Assembly: GCA_023375785.1 (NCBI GenBank)
Contig: SZWC01003575.1
Span: 9,384 to 45,714 of the forward strand
Origin: Penium margaritaceum
Lineage: Eukaryota > Streptophyta > Zygnematophyceae > Desmidiales > Peniaceae
DNA length: 36,331 bases
Direction of reading: 5' to 3'
Position numbers and translations under genes: made by a program. The notes under the pieces were generated by a model. That model saw only the letters and a list, made by a program, of their open reading frames with translations, searched no databases and was not told the DNA's origin. Numbering within the stretch: the stretch's first letter is position 1; the number at the start of each line of letters is the position of its first letter. This document shows positions 31,641 through 36,331 of this stretch, in pieces.

Positions 31641-32000
31641 CCTGGGTTGATACTCAATCTCCTAGTCAAGATTGGACTCGAGTAACTCCATCCATCGAGT
31701 TTGTCTTTGACTGAGGTTCGGCTGCACTTTTAGTTACTCGAGGGCGTGGTGATCGGTTGGAACCACACACTTGCAGCACTCTAAATAGCAGTGCCAGGAT
31801 TTGAAGGCATGAATAACCATAAGCATTTCTTTCTCGTGGACGGCATAGTTGAGCTCTACTCCGTGAAGCTTTTGCAACATGTACGCAATGGGCTCTTCTC
31901 TCCCATTTTTCTCTTGTAGGAGGAAAGGTCCGATTGCACGATTGAAGGCATCCGTGGTCATAATGTAGTCACCCGTTTGATCTGCCAATTGAATGGTCAG
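31641..32000 (-). pseudogene. Gypsy RNase H
   Basis: Open block 31988-31734: YIMTTDAFNRAIGPFLLQ carries the first Asp. PIAYMLQKLHGVELNYAVHE and KEMLMVIHAFKSWHCYL carry the Glu, and VVPTDHHALE the next Asp. Best-conserved part of this pol gene. Confidence 0.9.
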
Positions 32001-32039
32001 CGCCGAGGTGAGAGCTTGACGTGGAAACGTAAGAGCTTG

Positions 32040-32840
32040 TTTGATGTCTCTTCAATTCCGCTCACAATTTTTGCAGGTGAGGTCGGAAAGAGGCACTGAC
32101 ACTCAAGCATAGTCCTTCACAAACCCCCATTGATAGTTGCAAAACCCAAGGAAAACTTGTACGGCCCATGCTTTTGTTGGGGTTGGCCAATCCGCAACCG
32201 AGGATACCTTTTCTGGATCCATGGATATCCGTCCACCGCCAACGATGTGAACGAGACACTCGATCGAGCGTTGAATGAAGTCGCATTTTGAGAGCTTCTC
32301 GTAGAACTGATCCCACCAAAGGACCTTGAGTACTTGGCGAAGATGTCGTCAATGATCCTCTAGGGTCCGGTTGTACATGAGGATGTCGTCGAGTTGTACC
32401 ACGACAAAATTGGCAGGTACGGCTGGGAAGCATTGTTCATCACTGCCATGAACGTTGCGGGGCGTTTCTGAGCCCAAACGGCATAACCAGGAACTCAAAG
32501 TGCCCGTAACGTCTTCAAAACGCAGTTTTTGCGACATCCTCGTCATCGATGCAAATTTGGTGGTAGCCGCTTCGTAGGTCGATTCTGCTGAAAATTCTAA
32601 CTCCACGCACTTGGCAAAAAAGCTTGTTTGCTTGAGGTAGAGGGTAGCGGTTCTTGATTGTAATGTCGTTCAACACCCGGTAGTCCACGCACATCCGCAT
32701 TTTGCAAGTCTTGTTTTCTACAGAGAGTACTTGTGTGGCGTACGGACAGACAAACGATCAAATGAACCCCTTAGCTAGCCTGTCGTCTAGCTGTCGCGTG
32801 AACTCCGTGAGTTCGTGATCGCTCATCCGGTATGTCCCCT
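32040..32840 (-). pseudogene. Gypsy reverse transcriptase
   Basis: The minus strand shows RMCVDYRVLNDITIKNRYPL (near 32700-32640) and FSRIDLRSGYHQICIDDEDV with VAKTAF (to 32515). A stop and frameshift follow, then HFEFLVMPFGL-type sequence near 32480. The active site at about 32400 reads FVVVQLDDILMY: the Asp pair is kept but the usual Tyr is Gln. The thumb and start of the connection lie at 32433-32062 in broken frames. Confidence 0.9.
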
Positions 32841-33595
32841 TGACGGTTGGTCTGCTGTAGAGATAAAGCTTAATACGGTGGTCAATGTCGTGTTTCGGGG
32901 GACGCTTGCTTGGTAACTGGTCGAGGAACACCCCTTGGAATTAGTTCACAAGCGGGACAAACTCCTCTGGTTGTTCACGATATTCGATGCAGATGGGGCC
33001 ATTGAGGCTGATGCGTCAACTGCGGTGACTGATTCGCTACTGGTGCTGCTCAAATGGACGTAGACCAACCACGGCAAGGCCCTTGTCCTCAAGCATCTCT
33101 TCGCCACGTCAAGCAAGACTGGCGTATCTGATGGTTGTTGTGTCTTCGCTGTTACTACTGCAATTGTTGTGTCGTCTTTGGCAGCCTTGTTGTCGTTTGT
33201 TTCACGTATACTTGATTTTGGCTCCTGTAGGAGCGGAGGGAAGATCTGTTGCCCGTCTTCTTTGATGTAGATAGCGCAACTACTCCAGTCGATTTATGGA
33301 TTTTACTGGTACAGGAAATCTCGCCCGATAATCACCTTGAATTTGATCACTAAGCAGGATATCCAGACGGTTACGTTTTGTAGATTTACCATTTGTATTC
33401 ATAATGGCTGCTTTAGTCAACGGATGTGTAGTCATCCGTCAACAATTCTTCCTTCAAAAGATCTAGGTTTGTGCTACAAACCCAGACTTCTCACCAGTTG
33501 ATCGGTCACAAAACTGTGAGATGCACCTCCTTCGAGTAACGCGAACAAAGTTCTCTAACCTTTGCAACCCCCTCGAATGCACTCCCAACAGTATC
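32841..33595 (-). pseudogene. Gypsy protease and linker
   Basis: The minus strand near 33545-33505 reads LFALLEGGASHSFVTDQLV. The aspartic-protease active-site Asp is Glu and the next Ser is Gly. Further along (near 33335-33320) IIGRDFLYQ resembles the second conserved protease segment. Stops lie between. Between protease and reverse transcriptase is a low-complexity linker. Confidence 0.75.
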
Positions 33596-34680
33596 GCACG
33601 CTAGTTGTTCTCGTATCCCTTGTCAAATTTCTGGATCTCAGAAAACCCTATATTAGGCGATCGTAGCTGTTCTGGCGAGCGACCATTTGGCGTAGGTTTT
33701 TCAGGGGCAGGAGTTTTGCCGTCTACTCCCGCCCTCGGCTATTCCCTGACTCCTATCCTCTTTGGTTTTTCTACTGCTCCCTCCCCCCTCTATTTTTGCC
33801 TTGGGCAGTTCCTCGTGATGTGTCAGATCCTTTCGCAGCTGTAGCAATTCCGTCGATCTCCATTGTGCTCAACCACGTCAAGTTCTCCTAGTTCTGCAAC
33901 CAATGCCCGTTCTTTTTCTGCTTTTGATACTTCGGGCGCCAGCCGTGGGATTCGTTGAACTTCAAGTTGAAATCGGCGGAGTCAACGTGCTGGGCGGATA
34001 CGGTGATATGCAGTAAACTGTGGGATATGTCGTCATTTACGAGTGCTATGCGAATATCTCACTTGAGGTCGTTGTTGTAGTGAAAACAGACTTCATCTTC
34101 GGCGAGGCTACTGCCGGTGATGATTTTGCGAAAGCGTTGCATGTACTGTACCACGTTGGAAAGCTCCTTTAGTCGTTGTAGCCGGTAGCAAACATCCATT
34201 CTCTCGTTCAGCCTGCTGAAGCAAGAGACGAGTGCCTATGTGAACTCGCGCCAGTTGGATGGGGGTGTTATCGATAAGTTCCATGTTGGGTGGACCTGTT
34301 CGAGAGATAGCACACCTAGTGCCAACGATGCCTTAGCCGTTGGATCAGCGCCTACAAATGCCTGCTGTCGTTGGATGGCCATGAGATCAGCCCACCAACT
34401 AAAAGCTGTGCCACGCAAAAGCGAGGTTGTGAGGTTCATCTTGTGTTTACCGGAGTGAACCCCTGCAGTAGTGGAGTCTACCTCCAAACTCGTCACGAAG
34501 ACCCTAACTGTTGGTCCCTTGGGATTTTCCGGATTGAACAGCTTCGGAAGACCTGGACAAATTGAGGCCCCGCCGATGTGGGGTCGATCGGCGAGTACTG
34601 ATTCTCGAGATTCTGAGTCACATATTTTGATGGCGTACTGTTGTAGTTGTTCCACAAGCATTCATTGAAACTCTTCAATC
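33596..34680 (-). pseudogene. Gypsy gag
   Basis: The minus strand starts near 34678. The open block 34661-34236 includes KMNLTTSLLRGTAFSWWADL and a conserved capsid stretch continuing, past a stop, as RLQRLKELSNVVQYMQRFRK (near 34180-34120), typical of retrotransposon gag. A CCHC zinc knuckle lies at 33846-33805 and reads CYSCERI-stop-HITRNCP, with TGA where Gly is usual. Gag coats element RNA in particles. Confidence 0.82.
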
Positions 34681-35010
34681 CGTGCCAGCCAATTCGGCCT
34701 GCTCCGCGATCTTGTCTCGTGTCGTTGATGGAGTTGTATAAGTCAGTGGCGCGGGCAGAATTGGCATGTCAAGCACGCCTGACTCTGGTTTGGTTGCGCC
34801 AATCAAAGTGCTTGCCATCATCCACTCATTCCCCCCGGTGAGGCTGAAGGTTTTTTGCAGGGTGCCTTCCGCCATCGTCGGTGTCTTCGGCGGTTACTGC
34901 TGCTGTCACCAGGTGCACTCGCTTCGTGCGCCGACTTCGTCGGTGGAGATGCGCCTGAAGAGACGTGAGGGTCTCAAGTTAATGTAGAAATCAATCTTGT
35001 ACTCCGCTCG
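34681..35010 (-). other. Gypsy leader and gag N-terminus
   Basis: Between primer site and gag. One minus frame (34875-34675) begins MAEGTLQKTFSLTGG and may be the start of gag. No motif confirms it. Confidence 0.4.
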
Positions 35011-35033
35011 GGCTGATGCGTTCCAATACCAAG
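35011..35033 (-). other. Gypsy primer-binding site
   Basis: The minus strand reads TTGGTATTGGAACGC two bases inside the 5' LTR, close to the initiator tRNA-Met complement TGGTATCAGAGC with a few changes. Confidence 0.65.
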
Positions 35034-35569
35034 TGTTCTGCTGGGGGAAGTGAAGTGGTTCACAGTTGGAAACAAAGCTTGTCACTTTTCACAGGATTGG
35101 GGTCACTTGGGTTTCTTTGAGAAGTGGACTTTGTTGTTGTAAGTGCCGAAACTTGGCGACGTATAAACAAATGGCGAAAGCAAGAAAATGAGGCGCGGTT
35201 GAGCTGTTTTGGCTTTCGGCGGATCGCGTAACGCGATGCCGTGTTCTTATTCGCTGGCTCGAGAAGTCCCTGGTTGGTTCGATGGGGGGCTTTGAGATCA
35301 AGTTTAAGGTTCGCAAGGCTTATCAATGTTGCTCGAAAGAACTTTGACTGTAGACTCGAATCGTCAGGGATCGTTTAGAAAATGTCCCGACAAGTTTTTG
35401 GAAGTGACCTAAAAGTGGTTGTCGTTGTGCGAGGATTCCGGGGTAGTCCGGGGAATTCCCTCCAAGTGCGGAAAAAGTGGCCGCGACAGTCGTGATGTAG
35501 GTTGGGGGCGGCGGAACAGAGATTAGGCCGCTTATGGGTTACGGCCCTTTGTATCACATCGGCAAAAAA
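35034..35569 (-). repeat. Gypsy 5' LTR (right copy)
   Basis: Aligns with 29163-29697; begins TGTTCTGCTGG on the plus strand. Its outer end (CAAAAAA) has lost the terminal CA. Confidence 0.92.
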
Positions 35570-36331
35570 CTATTTGTTCATGAAGCAAACATTTTAACTA
35601 ACTAGACCTGGATTAGGCTTATGTTTCAGAAGTGTAGTACAGACATAGGGTTCTTTCAAAAACACTCTTTCATGAAGAAACATCTCACCTATTGTTTCGA
35701 GAATAAACCAGAGATTTGTGCATCGTCGGTGACAAAGGGATTAACTAGCCCTTGGAGATCGGAGCTTCTGATAGTAGATAAGTTTTTTTGCCGGACAACT
35801 AGGAGAAATAAGTCGTAAGTCGAATCACCTAAGACAAAAAATACAATCCTCGTAGCTTACGAAGCATTTGACCTTTCATTGTCCTTTGATGGAGAGATCT
35901 GTATTAACGTTCATTTGAGGGAAAGAATAGCCCTTTTTCTTCACTCGTGCATATGTTTTGGCTGTTTTGCACTTCATTAGACGTGATCTATGTGTTTTTT
36001 TTGTCCTTACTGTGACCTCTCAGCTCACGTCCATTGCCTTGCAGATCCCTGAGGAGGCAGAGAGTACGAGAGACTGGGGGAGCAGACACGAGTACGGTAG
36101 CTGGCAAGCAGCCTCAGGATACACTCACGTCATCACTACTCCCCTCTTGGAGAGGTCACAATTGTCCTCGAGACAATCCACTGTCGTGCTTGTTTGTTGT
36201 GAACTGCAATACCTTGGTGACCTACTTTAGTCTTGCTTGCGAATTCGTGTTTGTTTACAAAGGCACAGTGTGTCAAAACATTTTTGTGGGTAGGTTGTGA
36301 CATGGGGCAGGTTTGCCCATGACCTATTTTT
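35570..36331. other. No gene seen
   Basis: Short plus-strand frames (35621-35818, 35958-36230) without family resemblance; the second starts in a T-rich stretch. Confidence 0.5.

Larger units (their letters stand above)
29163..35569 (-). mobile_element. Ty3/gypsy chromovirus, full length, decayed
   Basis: Minus-strand element of about 6.4 kb. Its 5' LTR is at 35034-35569 and its 3' LTR at 29163-29697. The order on the minus strand is primer site, gag with zinc knuckle, protease, reverse transcriptase, RNase H, integrase, chromodomain, polypurine tract. Integrase after RNase H plus a chromodomain defines a chromovirus. The LTRs differ at many positions. Stops and frameshifts break every gene. 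Possible target duplication: GTTTG on the left against ATTTG (35572-35576) on the right, one mismatch. A duplicated segment around the N at 30316 is probably an assembly effect. Confidence 0.92.

Noticed and set aside
35570..35577. Exact target duplication TTTGT for the second gypsy element
   Set aside because: It would place the left LTR start one base inside its TG end; the imperfect GTTTG/ATTTG pair fits better but is not conclusive.

Overview
This window looks like repeat-rich intergenic DNA from a land plant nuclear genome. The evidence is Ty1/copia and chromodomain Ty3/gypsy LTR retrotransposons, a PIF/Harbinger DNA transposon carrying the Myb/SANT-like partner protein typical of plants, initiator-tRNA-Met-like primer sites, and long CT and TA microsatellites. 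One N (30316) marks it as an assembled contig. I see no intact host gene; every recognisable coding stretch is a decayed mobile-element gene. Species cannot be named from the sequence.

Layout. 1-543: CT microsatellite and palindrome-rich DNA. 725-2232 and 9977-10900: an old gypsy element on the minus strand, split by a nearly complete copia element on the plus strand (2233-9976) flanked by a perfect 5-bp target duplication TGATT. The copia element has both LTRs, a leader with a 54-bp minisatellite, and remnants of gag, protease, integrase and RNase H, but almost all of the reverse transcriptase is gone. About 12000-15720: a decayed PIF/Harbinger transposon with a plus-strand Myb/SANT-like gene (containing a 21-bp, 7-residue Gly-rich repeat) facing a minus-strand DDE transposase. 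16500-20130: AT-rich DNA with no gene seen. 20130-20569 and 28051-28490: two copies of an unidentified dispersed repeat of about 440 bp. 20950-21900: an array of roughly 60-bp polypyrimidine/polypurine units around a (CT)49 tract. 22820-26350: a non-coding stretch unusually dense in short hairpins. 27053-27497: a tRNA-like Pol III head, then a cluster of heat-shock-element-like dimers and a TATA box. 29163-35569: a second, decayed full-length gypsy chromovirus on the minus strand, with an apparent assembly duplication around the N.

How parts relate. The nesting gives an order: the old gypsy first, the copia insertion later. The two Harbinger genes are the usual two-protein set of that superfamily. 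The most unusual feature is the hairpin field at 22.8-26.4 kb. Many short inverted repeats there share a loop of exactly 5 nt with a biased sequence (about Y-R-R-W-N on the plus strand), while the stems differ from one hairpin to the next yet stay self-complementary. The same CGACA-type loop sits at the centre of the polypyrimidine/polypurine units 1-2 kb upstream. I know of no named repeat family with this rule. A computed scan with shuffled controls is needed, since I found these by eye.
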